Shown: in pieces, positions 38,757-47,691 of the stretch
Position numbering within the stretch: the first letter of the stretch is position 1
How the letters are laid out: every line of letters begins with the position of its first letter
NCBI GenBank assembly: GCA_049695975.1
Contig: JBAVTE010000024.1
Span: 1 to 63,402, forward strand
Direction: 5' to 3'
Source of the DNA: CAILDB01 sp049695975
GTDB taxonomy: Bacteria; Patescibacteriota; Minisyncoccia; Phycocordibacterales; GWA1-40-21
DNA: 63,402 bases
Program-made: the position numbers and the translations under genes
The notes under the pieces: model-generated
Seen by the model: the letters and a program-made list of their open reading frames with translations, nothing else
Databases searched by the model: none
Told to the model about the DNA's origin: nothing

Positions 38757-39368
38757 ATGGATTTAACAATTATATTTAAAATATCCATTCTTATCATTTC
38801 TGTAATGATCCATGAGATTTCCCATGGATATATGGCACTCTTTTGGGGTGATAGGACAGCACAATACGAGGGGCGACTTACTTTGAACCCTATAAAGCAT
38901 ATCGATATTTTCGGTTCGATAATTATTCCTGCATTAATGTTTTTATCTGGCACAGACTTTATTTTTGGTTGGGCAAAACCAGTGCCCTACAATCCGTACA
39001 ATTTAAGAAGGAGAAATATCGCCGAGCCATTTGTTGCCCTAGCTGGTCCACTTTCAAATATTATTGTTGCGGCTATCCTTTCGATCATCCTTCGGGTTGG
39101 TCTAGCTTTTTCTTTGCCTGAAGCTATGGGTACACTTTTGGTTTATGCTGTTTTAATTAACATTTCCCTTGCTATCTTTAATATGATGCCAGTTCCTGGT
39201 TTTGACGGCTACAAAATCTATTCTGCTTTTCTGCCAGACCAAATCAAACTTAGCCTTCAGTCACTAGAAAAATATTGGATAATTTTTGCTTTAGCTTTTG
39301 TTCTCTTTGCTTCCCCATTCTTTGTGACTATAGTAGAGTGGGTGTTTAGGGTTTTTATAGTGATATAA
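38757..39368 (+). CDS. M50B site-2 protease family membrane metalloprotease
   Basis: About 203 aa. HEISHGYMALFWGD near the N-terminus gives the zinc motif HExxH, and NMMPVPGFDGYKI carries the conserved NPxPxLDG-like aspartate. Five to six membrane helices are predicted; there is no PDZ domain, so this is the compact S2P type (SpoIVFB/YwhC-like). ATG 38757 is chosen because the ATG at 38742 belongs to the repeat sequence just upstream. It would cleave membrane-bound regulators within the bilayer; the target is unknown. Confidence 0.88.
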   Translation: MDLTIIFKISILIISVMIHEISHGYMALFWGDRTAQYEGRLTLNPIKHIDIFGSIIIPALMFLSGTDFIFGWAKPVPYNPYNLRRRNIAEPFVALAGPLSNIIVAAILSIILRVGLAFSLPEAMGTLLVYAVLINISLAIFNMMPVPGFDGYKIYSAFLPDQIKLSLQSLEKYWIIFALAFVLFASPFFVTIVEWVFRVFIVI

Positions 39369-39582
39369 TATTTGTAATATTATTTTAAATACTCTTTATA
39401 ATCATTTTGGTAATTGTTATGTTTTTATTTTCATACTTAATTTTTGTCATGGTACCTGTATTCTAATACAAGTGTTACAATTGATTATTAAACTGGGGAC
39501 TAGAGCATTTGCCTTTTTATTATTTTGTGCTACACTCTTTCTACATTAGCTACTTTAGTGTGTGCTAGTGTTTTTAAATAGA

Positions 39583-40005
39583 ATGCCTACAATAAATCAA
39601 CTTATAAAAAGAAGAAGGAAAACTGCGAAGAGGAAATCAAAATCCATTGCTCTTACCAAAGGTTTTAATTCTCTTACAAATCGACCAACATATCAAAATG
39701 CCCCTTTCAAAAGAGGCGTGTGTATTAAAGTTACAACAAAGACTCCAAAGAAACCAAACTCTGCTATTAGAAAGATTGCAAGGGTACGTCTTACAAATGG
39801 TATGGAGGTTACTGCCTACATTCCAGGTATGGGACACAATTTGCAAGAGCACTCTGTGGTAATGGTAAGGGGTGGAAGAGTAAAAGACGTAGGTCTCCGA
39901 TATCAGATAGTCCGAGGTGTACTTGATGCAGGTGGAGTAGAAAAGAGAATGAAAGGAAGAAGTCAATACGGTGCCAAGAAACCAAAAGCCGGTAAAGCTG
40001 CCTAA
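39583..40005 (+). CDS. rpsL: 30S ribosomal protein S12
   Basis: Starting MPTINQLIKRRRKTAKRKSK, with the decoding-centre loop TTKTPKKPNSAIRKIARVRL and GHNLQEHSVVMVRGGRVKD (140 aa). ATG 39583 is the conserved start; the GTG-initiated extension at 39562 is not family-like. First gene of the str operon. A promoter TTGCCT/TACACT appears near 39511-39537. Confidence 0.97.
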   Translation: MPTINQLIKRRRKTAKRKSKSIALTKGFNSLTNRPTYQNAPFKRGVCIKVTTKTPKKPNSAIRKIARVRLTNGMEVTAYIPGMGHNLQEHSVVMVRGGRVKDVGLRYQIVRGVLDAGGVEKRMKGRSQYGAKKPKAGKAA

Positions 40006-40016
40006 TTTTAAATAAT

Positions 40017-40487
40017 ATGCGAAGAAAACTAAAAACAAAAAAACCGTTAGTTCCAGATTATAAATACAATTCTGAAAAAGTTGCCAAGCTTGTCAATTAT
40101 ATTATGGATTCTGGAAGAAAAGCTCTTGCGGAAAAAATCATCTATGATGCTTTTGATATAATTATTGAAAAAACCAAAAACAAAAATCCTGTCGAAGTGT
40201 ACGAAACAGCTCTTGCAAACACAGCCCCAAACATGGAGGTCAAATCAAAGAGAGTCGGCGGTGCCAACTATCAGGTTCCTATGGAAGTCAGGCCATCTAG
40301 AAGGTCAGCTCTTTCAATGAAATGGATTATCGATGCCGCTAGAAGCAAAAAAGGAGCAAAAATGGCAGAAAAACTTGCCAATGAAATAATCGCCGCTTCA
40401 AAGAATGAAGGTGAAGCAGTGAAAAAGAGAGAAGCTACTCACCGCATGGCGGAAGCGAATAAGGCCTTTGCCCACTTTGCTTGGTAG
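40017..40487 (+). CDS. rpsG: 30S ribosomal protein S7
   Basis: 156 aa with family segments VAKLVNYIMDSGRKALAEKI, NPVEVYETALANTAPNMEVK, KRVGGANYQVPMEVRPSRR and a C-terminal THRMAEANKAFAHFAW. S7 organises the 3' domain of 16S rRNA. It follows rpsL by 11 nt. Its TAG stop is the first base-set of a long inverted repeat. Confidence 0.97.
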   Translation: MRRKLKTKKPLVPDYKYNSEKVAKLVNYIMDSGRKALAEKIIYDAFDIIIEKTKNKNPVEVYETALANTAPNMEVKSKRVGGANYQVPMEVRPSRRSALSMKWIIDAARSKKGAKMAEKLANEIIAASKNEGEAVKKREATHRMAEANKAFAHFAW

Positions 40488-40610
40488 TTTTCTTTCAATT
40501 TTCACGACTTGCTTTGTCGTGAACTCCGTTTGCTCCCGCAATGTATGAGAATACATTTTGGTCGCAATACTCATTCACTCCTCGCAATTCATTGAAAATT
40601 GAAAGAAAAC
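40487..40610. repeat. Long hairpin with structured insert after rpsG
   Basis: GTTTTCTTTCAATTTTCA (40487-40504) and its exact complement (40593-40610) form an 18-bp stem beginning in the rpsG stop codon. The 88-nt insert contains CACGAC/GTCGTG (loop TTGCTTT) and AATGTAT/ATACATT hairpins. Read on the minus strand it includes GCGAGGAG, CGGAGTT and a hairpin with an AGCA-containing loop, like the tRNA-Leu and tmRNA elements. Confidence 0.65.
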
Positions 40611-40665
40611 AGAAGAAAATACTCGATTTGCTTCATGCTGGCCATTTTGATATTATATACACAGA

Positions 40666-40896
40666 ATGAAATTGAAATTTCCGCCACACTTTCAATCAAG
40701 AATAGATGAAAGAAATTTGAATATAGATCATGTTAAAAGAGCGATAAGAGAACCGGATATTAAACAAGATACTTTTGAAGGCAGGACTAAGGTTCAAAAG
40801 AAAATTGGCGATAAAGTTATTAAAGTAATTTATTTCAAAGACGCGTTTAGAGATAAAAAAGAAGAATATATTATTATTACCGCTTATTATTTATAA
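40666..40896 (+). CDS. DUF4258-like small toxin candidate
   Basis: 76 aa: FPPHFQSRIDERNLNIDHVK, AIREPDI, then strands VQKKIGDKVIKVIYFKDAFR and EEYIIITAYYL. This is the DUF4258 layout, a small RelE/BrnT-like alpha/beta fold suspected to be an RNase toxin. It has its own promoter (TATTAT at 40651-40656 near ATG 40666) and lies 4 nt before a DUF2283 gene, its usual partner. Toxicity is inferred only. Confidence 0.75.
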   Translation: MKLKFPPHFQSRIDERNLNIDHVKRAIREPDIKQDTFEGRTKVQKKIGDKVIKVIYFKDAFRDKKEEYIIITAYYL

Positions 40897-40900
40897 AAAC

Positions 40901-41140
40901 ATGAAAATACAATACGATAAAATAGCTGACGCCATGTATGTGTATCTTGGCTTTAAGAAAAAAATAGCTAAAACGATAGAAATAAATGATCGTCTACTTG
41001 TTGATGTGGATAAAAAAGGCAACGTTATTGGTATTGAAATGCTCAATGTTTCAGCTCAAAGCGGTATGGCAAATATTAAAAAGATTGCCAAAGAAGGCAT
41101 CCCCTTTAATATTATTGTTAATTCAGCGATAACTGCATAA
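40901..41140 (+). CDS. DUF2283 family protein (possible antitoxin partner)
   Basis: 79 aa: IQYDKIADAMYVYLGFKKKI, TIEINDRLLVDVDKKGNVIG and IEMLNVSAQSG. This is the characteristic DUF2283 pattern (YD..AD..Y........T.......D....G...GIE). It is paired with the DUF4258 gene, which supports a toxin-antitoxin-like unit placed within the str operon between rpsG and fusA. Confidence 0.82.
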   Translation: MKIQYDKIADAMYVYLGFKKKIAKTIEINDRLLVDVDKKGNVIGIEMLNVSAQSGMANIKKIAKEGIPFNIIVNSAITA

Positions 41141-41146
41141 TTTATT

Positions 41147-41458
41147 ATGAATAAATCAAAATCAATGTGGTTATCAGCTCTTTTTATCTTTTTTGCAAAT
41201 ATTTCCTCTTTTTGTTTCGTATTCTCTATAATCGTACAAGAACTTGCTGAGGATCAAATTACAAGATTAGGTATTATTGTATGGACTATTGTAAATATAT
41301 CGTTAATATGTTTGGCTGTGTATTTTATTTATTCATCCAAAAATATTAAGACCTCACTCATAGACAGAATAATATTTACAATAGTATCATTCTCGTTCTT
41401 ATTTCCTGCAATAGGTATTACCTATTACTCTTTTCCTTTTTTTGTCCTCTTTAACTAG
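41147..41458 (+). CDS. Hypothetical membrane protein with three helices
   Basis: 103 aa; hydrophobic stretches near 7-30, 42-62 and 75-101. It starts 6 nt after the DUF2283 stop, so it belongs to the same inserted transcription unit. No family recognised. Confidence 0.62.
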   Translation: MNKSKSMWLSALFIFFANISSFCFVFSIIVQELAEDQITRLGIIVWTIVNISLICLAVYFIYSSKNIKTSLIDRIIFTIVSFSFLFPAIGITYYSFPFFVLFN

Positions 41459-41541
41459 ATAGGAATTTTAATTTGCTTTTCTGATTCTTTTAATGTATCT
41501 TATTAATACCAAATAGTCTTGGTTTTATTTTTTTATTTCGA

Positions 41542-41601
41542 CTAGCGAGGAGCAAAAAGTAAAATTATTATTTTACTTTTTGTCCGAGCGAAGGCGAAAC
41601 A
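41542..41601 (+). repeat. Intergenic module with CTAGCGAG and GAGCGAAGG boxes
   Basis: CTAGCGAG (41542-41549), then a perfect stem CAAAAAGTAAAA/TTTTACTTTTTG, then GAGCGAAGGCGAAACA (41586-41601). It matches the box order at 33497-33556 and, on the appropriate strands, the elements downstream of tRNA-Leu and tmRNA. It lies upstream of fusA and may act as a terminator for the inserted genes. Confidence 0.6.
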
Positions 41602-41645
41602 CAAGAATGAGAATTATTTTATTTATTATTAATTTTTAAATATAT

Positions 41646-43790
41646 ATGGCTCGTGAATACCCATTAGAAAAACTTAGAAATTTCGGAATTATTGCTCACA
41701 TTGATGCGGGAAAAACCACGACATCAGAAAGAGTTTTGTATTACACAGGAAAGACTCACAAGATAGGTGAGGTTCATGACGGAGAAACCACGACTGACTG
41801 GATGGAACAGGAGAGAGAAAGAGGTATTACTATTTGTTCTGCCGCTATTACTTGCTATTGGAGTCCTACATATATGCCGAAGGATGATTTGAGCAAGAAA
41901 GTGATGTTCAATATTATTGATACTCCTGGACACATTGATTTTACTGCTGAGGTAAAAAGATCACTTAGAGTTCTTGACGGAGCTGTGGTTGTTTTTGATG
42001 GCGTTGCGGGTGTAGAACCACAGTCAGAAACAAACTGGAGATATGCAGATGAAGGAAATGTTCCTAGAATTTGTTTTATAAATAAACTAGACAGAACCGG
42101 TGGAAGTTTTGAAAGATCATACCAATCTATTTTGGACAGACTTACAAAAAACGCTGTTCGAATGCAAATCCCTATTGGAGAAGAGTCAAATTTTTCTGGA
42201 CTTATAGATCTTTTGACTTTGAAGGCCTATTATTTTGATGGAGAGATGGGGGATAAGATTAGAATAGAAGAAATTCCGGCTGATAAAGTAGAGGAATCTA
42301 AAAAATATAGAGCAGAACTTATAGAAAAAATTGTGGAGCAAGATGACAAAATGATGACTGAATTTCTTGACGGAAAAGAGCCATCCCTTGCCGAATTAAA
42401 AGTGGTTTTGAGAAAAGCAACTATCGCAAATAAAATTGTGCCAGTACTTACTGGTTCAGCTTTGAAAAACAAAGGTACACAGCTCATGCTTGATGCTGTT
42501 GTAGACTATCTTCCATCGCCACTTGATATTCTACCTGTAAAAGGAATCAATCCAATGAATGGTGAAATAGTTACAAGACATGCCTCTGACGAAGAGCCAT
42601 TCACAGCACTTGCTTTCAAATTGCAGACAGACCCATTCGTCGGACAACTTACATATTTTAGAGTCTATGCTGGAACCATAAAGTCTGGTGTTTACATTTA
42701 CAATTCCACAACCGGTGAAAAAGAAAGACTTGGAAGAGTTGTTAGGATGCAAGCAGATCAGAGAGAAGATTTGGAAATAGTTTATGCCGGAGAAATCGCC
42801 GCCGCTGTAGGTTTGAAAAATGCAAAGACGAGTCATACTTTGTGTGATGAAGAACAGCCTATTCAGCTCGACCAAATCAAATTCCCAGAGCCAGTTATCA
42901 ACTTAAAGATTGAACCAAAAACAAAAGCCGACCAAGAAAAAATGGGTTATGCTTTGAAAAAGCTTTCTGATGAAGATCCAACTTTCAAAATCAAAACTGA
43001 TACAGAAACTGGTGAGACAGTAATTATGGGTATGGGAGAACTTCACCTTGATATTATTGTTGACAGGATGAAGAGGGAATTCAATGTCGAGGCAAATGTT
43101 GGTAAGCCCCAAGTTGCATATAAAGAAACTATTTTGGGTGAAGCAGAAGAAGAACACAAATACATAAAGCAATCTGGAGGTAAGGGTCAATATGGTCACG
43201 TTAAGATTATAATTAAACCACTTCCACCAATCGTTGAAGGAGAAAAAATTCCCAAGAACGTAAAGAGAAGTCCTGGATTTGAATTCATTAACTCTATTAA
43301 AGGAGGTGTTATTCCACAAGAATTTATTCCAGCTGTTGAAAAAGGTATTATTGAAAGTATGGAACGAGGTGTGACTGCTGGATACAAAATGGTAAACATT
43401 TCTTGTGAGCTTACATACGGTTCATATCACGATGTCGACTCTTCCGAGCTTGCTTACAAAATTGCCGCTTCTATGGCCTTCCAGGATGCTGCAAAGAGAG
43501 CAAAACCTGTTATTCTTGAGCCGATTATGAAAGTTGAAGTTGTTACACCAGAAAAATTCATGGGCGATGTCACAGGATTCTTGTCTTCAAAGAGAGGACA
43601 GATAGAAGAAATGTCAGAAAGAGGAATGAATAAGGTTGTCAGAGCTAAAGTTCCTCTAGCCGAAATGTTTGGTTATGCTACAAGTCTACGATCTATGACA
43701 GAGGGCCGTGCGTCATTTACAATGGAGCCTGATCACTATGAAGTGGTTCCAGCCAATGTCGCGAAGGAAATTATTGAATCGAGAAAATAA
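41646..43790 (+). CDS. fusA: Translation elongation factor G
   Basis: 714 aa with all domains: G1 AHIDAGKTTTSERVLYYTG, the effector region ERERGITICSA, G3 DTPGHIDFT, G4 NKLDRTGG, domain II, and the C-terminal domains III-V (GMGELHLDIIVDRMKREFNV; GFLSSKRGQIEEM; AEMFGYATSLRSMTEGRAS). It drives translocation on the ribosome. The gene is separated from rpsG by about 1.1 kb of inserted genes and repeats. Confidence 0.98.
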   Translation: MAREYPLEKLRNFGIIAHIDAGKTTTSERVLYYTGKTHKIGEVHDGETTTDWMEQERERGITICSAAITCYWSPTYMPKDDLSKKVMFNIIDTPGHIDFTAEVKRSLRVLDGAVVVFDGVAGVEPQSETNWRYADEGNVPRICFINKLDRTGGSFERSYQSILDRLTKNAVRMQIPIGEESNFSGLIDLLTLKAYYFDGEMGDKIRIEEIPADKVEESKKYRAELIEKIVEQDDKMMTEFLDGKEPSLAELKVVLRKATIANKIVPVLTGSALKNKGTQLMLDAVVDYLPSPLDILPVKGINPMNGEIVTRHASDEEPFTALAFKLQTDPFVGQLTYFRVYAGTIKSGVYIYNSTTGEKERLGRVVRMQADQREDLEIVYAGEIAAAVGLKNAKTSHTLCDEEQPIQLDQIKFPEPVINLKIEPKTKADQEKMGYALKKLSDEDPTFKIKTDTETGETVIMGMGELHLDIIVDRMKREFNVEANVGKPQVAYKETILGEAEEEHKYIKQSGGKGQYGHVKIIIKPLPPIVEGEKIPKNVKRSPGFEFINSIKGGVIPQEFIPAVEKGIIESMERGVTAGYKMVNISCELTYGSYHDVDSSELAYKIAASMAFQDAAKRAKPVILEPIMKVEVVTPEKFMGDVTGFLSSKRGQIEEMSERGMNKVVRAKVPLAEMFGYATSLRSMTEGRASFTMEPDHYEVVPANVAKEIIESRK

Positions 43791-43811
43791 AACCAAAATA
43801 TAAGAAAACTT

Positions 43812-43845
43812 AAAGCCCCCGAAAATCTGATTTTCGGGGGCTTTA
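43812..43845 (+). terminator. fusA: Terminator after fusA
   Basis: AAAGCCCCCGAAAA pairs with TTTTCGGGGGCTTTA around TCTGA. An almost identical hairpin ends rplT at 56694-56728. Confidence 0.9.
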
Positions 43846-43896
43846 GTTTAGTTTTTTTAATTCCATTTAAATTCAGTCGTGATATAATTAATATCT

Positions 43897-45162
43897 ATGA
43901 AAAAATATATTTTAATTTCAATTATCACACTATCTCTTGCTTTTACGATGCCGTTTAGTACAAAAGCCACTGAAAAAGATCTCAGCGTGTCAGAGATAAG
44001 AACAATAATCGATATTTTGATTTCAGTAGGAGCAATTCCACAAGACAAAATCGCTTGGACAAATTTTATATTTACTTTACTTAAAAGTGGTATTGAAACT
44101 ACCGCCGCTACTTTTACTCAAGCTACTTCATCAAATCAAACATCGGTGGTATCTCTACCGATTTCAACATCTACTGTTTCTTTGAATATTAATAACAACA
44201 TTCAAACTCCTGTTACATTAACTCCTCTTGGTGGAAGCAATTCAAACAACAATTCATCATCAGGCAGTCCATACTTGAGTTCTGGTTCAGCTGATTCACA
44301 ATTTGTTTCGGCAGATACATCATCAACTATTGCTTATTACAATTTTATTGCCAATTATGGCCCAGCAATAATAAAAGAAATGTATTTTACGACGACAGGC
44401 TCATCTGTTTCAAATGGAGATTCTCCCATCACATCTGTCATTGTCGGTGGAGTTTCTGCTCCGGTTGTTGGAACATTAGCTACACTCACAGGGTTAAATA
44501 TCACAGTTCCAATCGGAAATGCTGGTTACAATATTCCAGTCGCAGTTACATTTGCCAAGGTTGGACTTGGTGGAATTGCATCAAACAAAACAGCTGGACT
44601 TATTTTGACTGGTTACAAATATTCTTCTGGAATGGCGAACAATACTGTCGGTGGTCTATCAGTTTCTACAAATCTTATGACGGTTGTGAGTTCAAAACCA
44701 ACACTTTCTATTTCAAATCCTGTCTCGACAAAAGTCGGTGCTGGGGGAGTAGTAGAAATTGCTAGAGTCACAATATCGGCAGATTCCGCAGGACCAATCA
44801 AAGTAAATACGATTCCTTTGTCCATGAATGTTAGTGGAAATGGTTTAGCTGACTCACTTTCTGTAAAAGTTGGCGATTCGAATGTTTCATTGACAAGTGG
44901 AGACACAATATCAATTGGTACTACTACCGCCACAACATCTCTTGTTATTTTGGGTGGCTACAATATATCTGCTGGCTCTTCTGCCGTATTTAGAATTTTT
45001 GCAAACACATCTTTTTCACAACAAAACAGAAATGCGGATACATTACGAACATCACTAGGCGATAAAATATTTTTTGTATGGACAGATGTAAATGGAAATG
45101 CAACTTCGACAGGGGAAATGATTTACAATTACCCAGCGAATACCGCTATTGTTTCTTACTAA
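43897..45162 (+). CDS. Secreted beta-rich surface protein
   Basis: 421 aa. A signal peptide is clear (KKYILISIITLSLAFTMPFS, cut near TKA). After a helical stretch and a Ser/Asn-rich linker (GGSNSNNNSSSG) the protein consists of beta-rich, Gly/Val/Ser/Thr-rich segments typical of Ig-like extracellular domains; Cys is absent. No anchor or sortase motif is seen at the C-terminus. TATAAT at 43883-43888 lies 8 nt before the ATG (leaderless). It is placed between fusA and tuf with its own terminators on both sides. An adhesin or pilus-associated role is a guess. Confidence 0.72.
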   Translation: MKKYILISIITLSLAFTMPFSTKATEKDLSVSEIRTIIDILISVGAIPQDKIAWTNFIFTLLKSGIETTAATFTQATSSNQTSVVSLPISTSTVSLNINNNIQTPVTLTPLGGSNSNNNSSSGSPYLSSGSADSQFVSADTSSTIAYYNFIANYGPAIIKEMYFTTTGSSVSNGDSPITSVIVGGVSAPVVGTLATLTGLNITVPIGNAGYNIPVAVTFAKVGLGGIASNKTAGLILTGYKYSSGMANNTVGGLSVSTNLMTVVSSKPTLSISNPVSTKVGAGGVVEIARVTISADSAGPIKVNTIPLSMNVSGNGLADSLSVKVGDSNVSLTSGDTISIGTTTATTSLVILGGYNISAGSSAVFRIFANTSFSQQNRNADTLRTSLGDKIFFVWTDVNGNATSTGEMIYNYPANTAIVSY

Positions 45163-45168
45163 CTAAAT

Positions 45169-45205
45169 AAAACGCCCCGCGCCATCAGATGGCGCGGGGC
45201 GTTTT
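45169..45205 (+). terminator. Terminator after the secreted protein gene
   Basis: AAAACGCCCCGCGCCATC pairs with GATGGCGCGGGGCGTTTT. The gap up to 45410 holds the tuf leader, including CCTAGCGAATGATGGG near 45318, but no further gene. Confidence 0.9.
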
Positions 45206-45410
45206 GATTTGACATTATTTTACAATTTGCTATCATCACAAATACGCATTATTTTGCGATTTTTAATTGTTTTAAAAGGCATTTAAAAAAGTCGAATTTA
45301 TAAGCATCCCAGTTCGCCTAGCGAATGATGGGTTTAAAAATTAATAGTTAGTTTTCTAAATAAAACGCCAAATCTCGCGCGCTTTGTTTATAAAATTAAC
45401 AAAAATATTT

Positions 45411-46604
45411 ATGGCAGAAGAATTTAAAAGAGACAAACCCCATGTAAATGTGGGAACCATTGGTCACGTTGACCACGGGAAAACAACATTAACAGCTGCT
45501 ATCTTAAACGTCCTTTCAAGAGGAGGTTTTGATGCAAAAATAAAAGCCGTAGATGACATTGATAATTCCCCAGAAGAAAAAGCAAGAGGTATTACTATTG
45601 CTATTTCTCACCAGGAGTATACTTCCAAAAATAGACACTATGCACATGTCGACTGTCCTGGACACGCTGACTTTATCAAGAACATGATCACTGGTGCCGC
45701 CCAAATGGACGGAGCTATTCTCGTGGTTGCAGCTACTGACGGTGTTATGCCTCAGACTACTGAACACGTCCTTCTTGCAAAGCAGGTTGGTGTTCCAAAA
45801 ATTGTTGTATTTTTAAACAAATGCGACATGGTAGACGACAAAGAGCTTATTGATCTCGTTGAGGAAGAAGTTAGAGAACTTCTTACAAAGCAAGGTTTTG
45901 ACGGTAAAGGAGCCCCTGTTATCAGAGGTTCAGCTTTGAAAGCTCTTGAATCAAAAGATAACAACGATGAATGGTCAAAGAAAGTTCTTGAACTTGTAGA
46001 TGCTCTTGATACATATGTCCCAATTCCTGTTCGCGAGACAGATAAACCATTTCTTATGCCTATTGAAGATATCTTTTCAATTGAAGGTAGAGGAACTGTG
46101 GTTACTGGAAGAATTGAAAGAGGTATTATTAAGCTCGGTGATGAAGTTGAAATTGTCGGTATAAAACCAACAACAAAAACCGCTATTACTGGTATTGAAA
46201 TGTTTAACAAATCACTTGGTGAAGGTATGGCCGGAGACAACGCTGGACTTCTTTTGAGAAGCACAAAGAAAGAAGATGTTCATAGAGGACAAGTTCTTTG
46301 TAAACCAGGTTCTATTACTCCTCATACTGATTTTGAAGCTGAGGTTTACATTTTGAAGAAAGAAGAGGGCGGAAGACACACTCCATTCTTCACTGGATAT
46401 AAACCACAATTCTACATGAGAACTACAGATGTTACTGGAGATGTTACCCTTCCTGAAAAAGTAGAAATGGTTATGCCAGGAGATACAGTTACATTCAAGG
46501 TCAAACTTGTTGCGCCTGTTGCTATGGAAGCAAATCAGAGATTTGCTATCAGAGAAGGAGGAAAGACTGTCGGTGCAGGAGCTATAACAAAAATTGTTGC
46601 TTAG
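45411..46604 (+). CDS. tuf: Translation elongation factor Tu
   Basis: 397 aa from ATG 45411 (MAEEFKRDKPHVNVGTIGHV); the frame extends nine codons upstream but without family similarity. G1 GHVDHGKTT, G3 DCPGHADFIKNMITG, G4 NKCDM, and domain II/III segments EDIFSIEGRGTVVTGRIERG and FTGYKPQFYMRTTDVTG are present. It brings aminoacyl-tRNA to the ribosome. It leads the run tuf-rpsJ-rplC-rplD-rplW-rplB. Confidence 0.98.
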   Translation: MAEEFKRDKPHVNVGTIGHVDHGKTTLTAAILNVLSRGGFDAKIKAVDDIDNSPEEKARGITIAISHQEYTSKNRHYAHVDCPGHADFIKNMITGAAQMDGAILVVAATDGVMPQTTEHVLLAKQVGVPKIVVFLNKCDMVDDKELIDLVEEEVRELLTKQGFDGKGAPVIRGSALKALESKDNNDEWSKKVLELVDALDTYVPIPVRETDKPFLMPIEDIFSIEGRGTVVTGRIERGIIKLGDEVEIVGIKPTTKTAITGIEMFNKSLGEGMAGDNAGLLLRSTKKEDVHRGQVLCKPGSITPHTDFEAEVYILKKEEGGRHTPFFTGYKPQFYMRTTDVTGDVTLPEKVEMVMPGDTVTFKVKLVAPVAMEANQRFAIREGGKTVGAGAITKIVA

Positions 46605-46673
46605 TTAGAGAGATTTCAGTCTGCCCGCCACAAAGATAGGCGGGTGGGCTATGAAGTCTTATTATTAAAAAAT

Positions 46674-47054
46674 ATGTCCGTAAAAGAAACAACAAAAAAA
46701 AATACAAAATCCGCTTCTAAATTAAAAATTCCTAAGAAAGAAGAAGGGGTTTCTAAACTTAGAATCAGAGTCAGAGCTTATGACAGCAAAATTCTTGACG
46801 CGTCTGTGAAACAAATCATAGAAACAGCTTTGAGATTTGATGTAGAAGTTATTGGACCTGTACCTATGCCGACCGAAATAAAAAAGTACACCGTAAACAG
46901 AGCATCTTTCGTCTACAAAAATGCTAGAGAGCAGTTTGAGATGAGAATACACAAGAGAGTGATAGACATTGTGAATCCTTCAGCAAAAGTTATAGAAGCA
47001 CTCACCAATCTCAATCTTCCTTCAGGTGTAAGTATAGATGTAAAAATGATTTAA
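46674..47054 (+). CDS. rpsJ: 30S ribosomal protein S10
   Basis: 126 aa: a lysine-rich N-terminal extension of about 26 residues, then the S10 core KLRIRVRAYDSKILDASVKQ, IGPVPMPTEIKKYTVNRA and MRIHKRVIDIVNPSAKVIEA. ATG 46674 is used because the upstream part of the frame covers a GC-rich hairpin (CCCGCC/GGCGGG, about 46623-46644) that may attenuate transcription between tuf and rpsJ. Confidence 0.95.
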   Translation: MSVKETTKKNTKSASKLKIPKKEEGVSKLRIRVRAYDSKILDASVKQIIETALRFDVEVIGPVPMPTEIKKYTVNRASFVYKNAREQFEMRIHKRVIDIVNPSAKVIEALTNLNLPSGVSIDVKMI

Positions 47055-47072
47055 TCAACAAATTACTGAAAA

Positions 47073-47681
47073 ATGAAATTTACACTTGGAACAAAACAAA
47101 ATATGACACAGGTTTTTGATGAGAAAGGCGTGGTTCACCCTGCAACGATTTTATCAGCAGGAGGCCTTGTCGTTATTCAAGTCAAGACCAAAAAAACAGA
47201 TGGCTATGATGCTGTTCAAGTCGGTTTTGGTGAAAGAAAAGAAAAAAATATTTCAAAGCCGGTTCTCGGACACTTAAAGAAATTGGGAAATTTCAGATTT
47301 CTTAGAGAATTTAGAATAGAAGATCCTGAGAAATTCAAAGTAGGAGACAAAATAGAACTTTCTGATTTTATTGCTGGCGATGTTGTAGATGTATCTGCAA
47401 TATCAAAAGGAAAGGGTTATCAGAGCGTTATCAAGAGACATGGTTTCAAAGGACAGCCTAGAAGTCATGGACAGAAGCATTCTGAACACGCACCAGGTTC
47501 TATTGGTGGTGGACTTCGAAACAAAGTTCCAAAAGCAATGAGAATGGCTGGCAGAATGGGCGGGGATATGATTACAGTTCAAAACCTTGTTGTTTTAGGT
47601 GTTGATAAAGACAATGGAGAACTTCTGATAAATGGCGCAATTCCAGGAAGAAGAGGTACTCTTGTGGAAGTTCAAGGATAA
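47073..47681 (+). CDS. rplC: 50S ribosomal protein L3
   Basis: 202 aa: KFTLGTKQNMTQVFDEKG start, KGKGYQSVIKRHGFKGQPRS, HSEHAPGSIGGGLRNKVPK and GRMGGDMITVQNLVV are the hallmark L3 segments around the peptidyl transferase-proximal loop. It follows rpsJ by 18 nt. Confidence 0.97.
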   Translation: MKFTLGTKQNMTQVFDEKGVVHPATILSAGGLVVIQVKTKKTDGYDAVQVGFGERKEKNISKPVLGHLKKLGNFRFLREFRIEDPEKFKVGDKIELSDFIAGDVVDVSAISKGKGYQSVIKRHGFKGQPRSHGQKHSEHAPGSIGGGLRNKVPKAMRMAGRMGGDMITVQNLVVLGVDKDNGELLINGAIPGRRGTLVEVQG

Positions 47682-47691
47682 AAATACAAAT

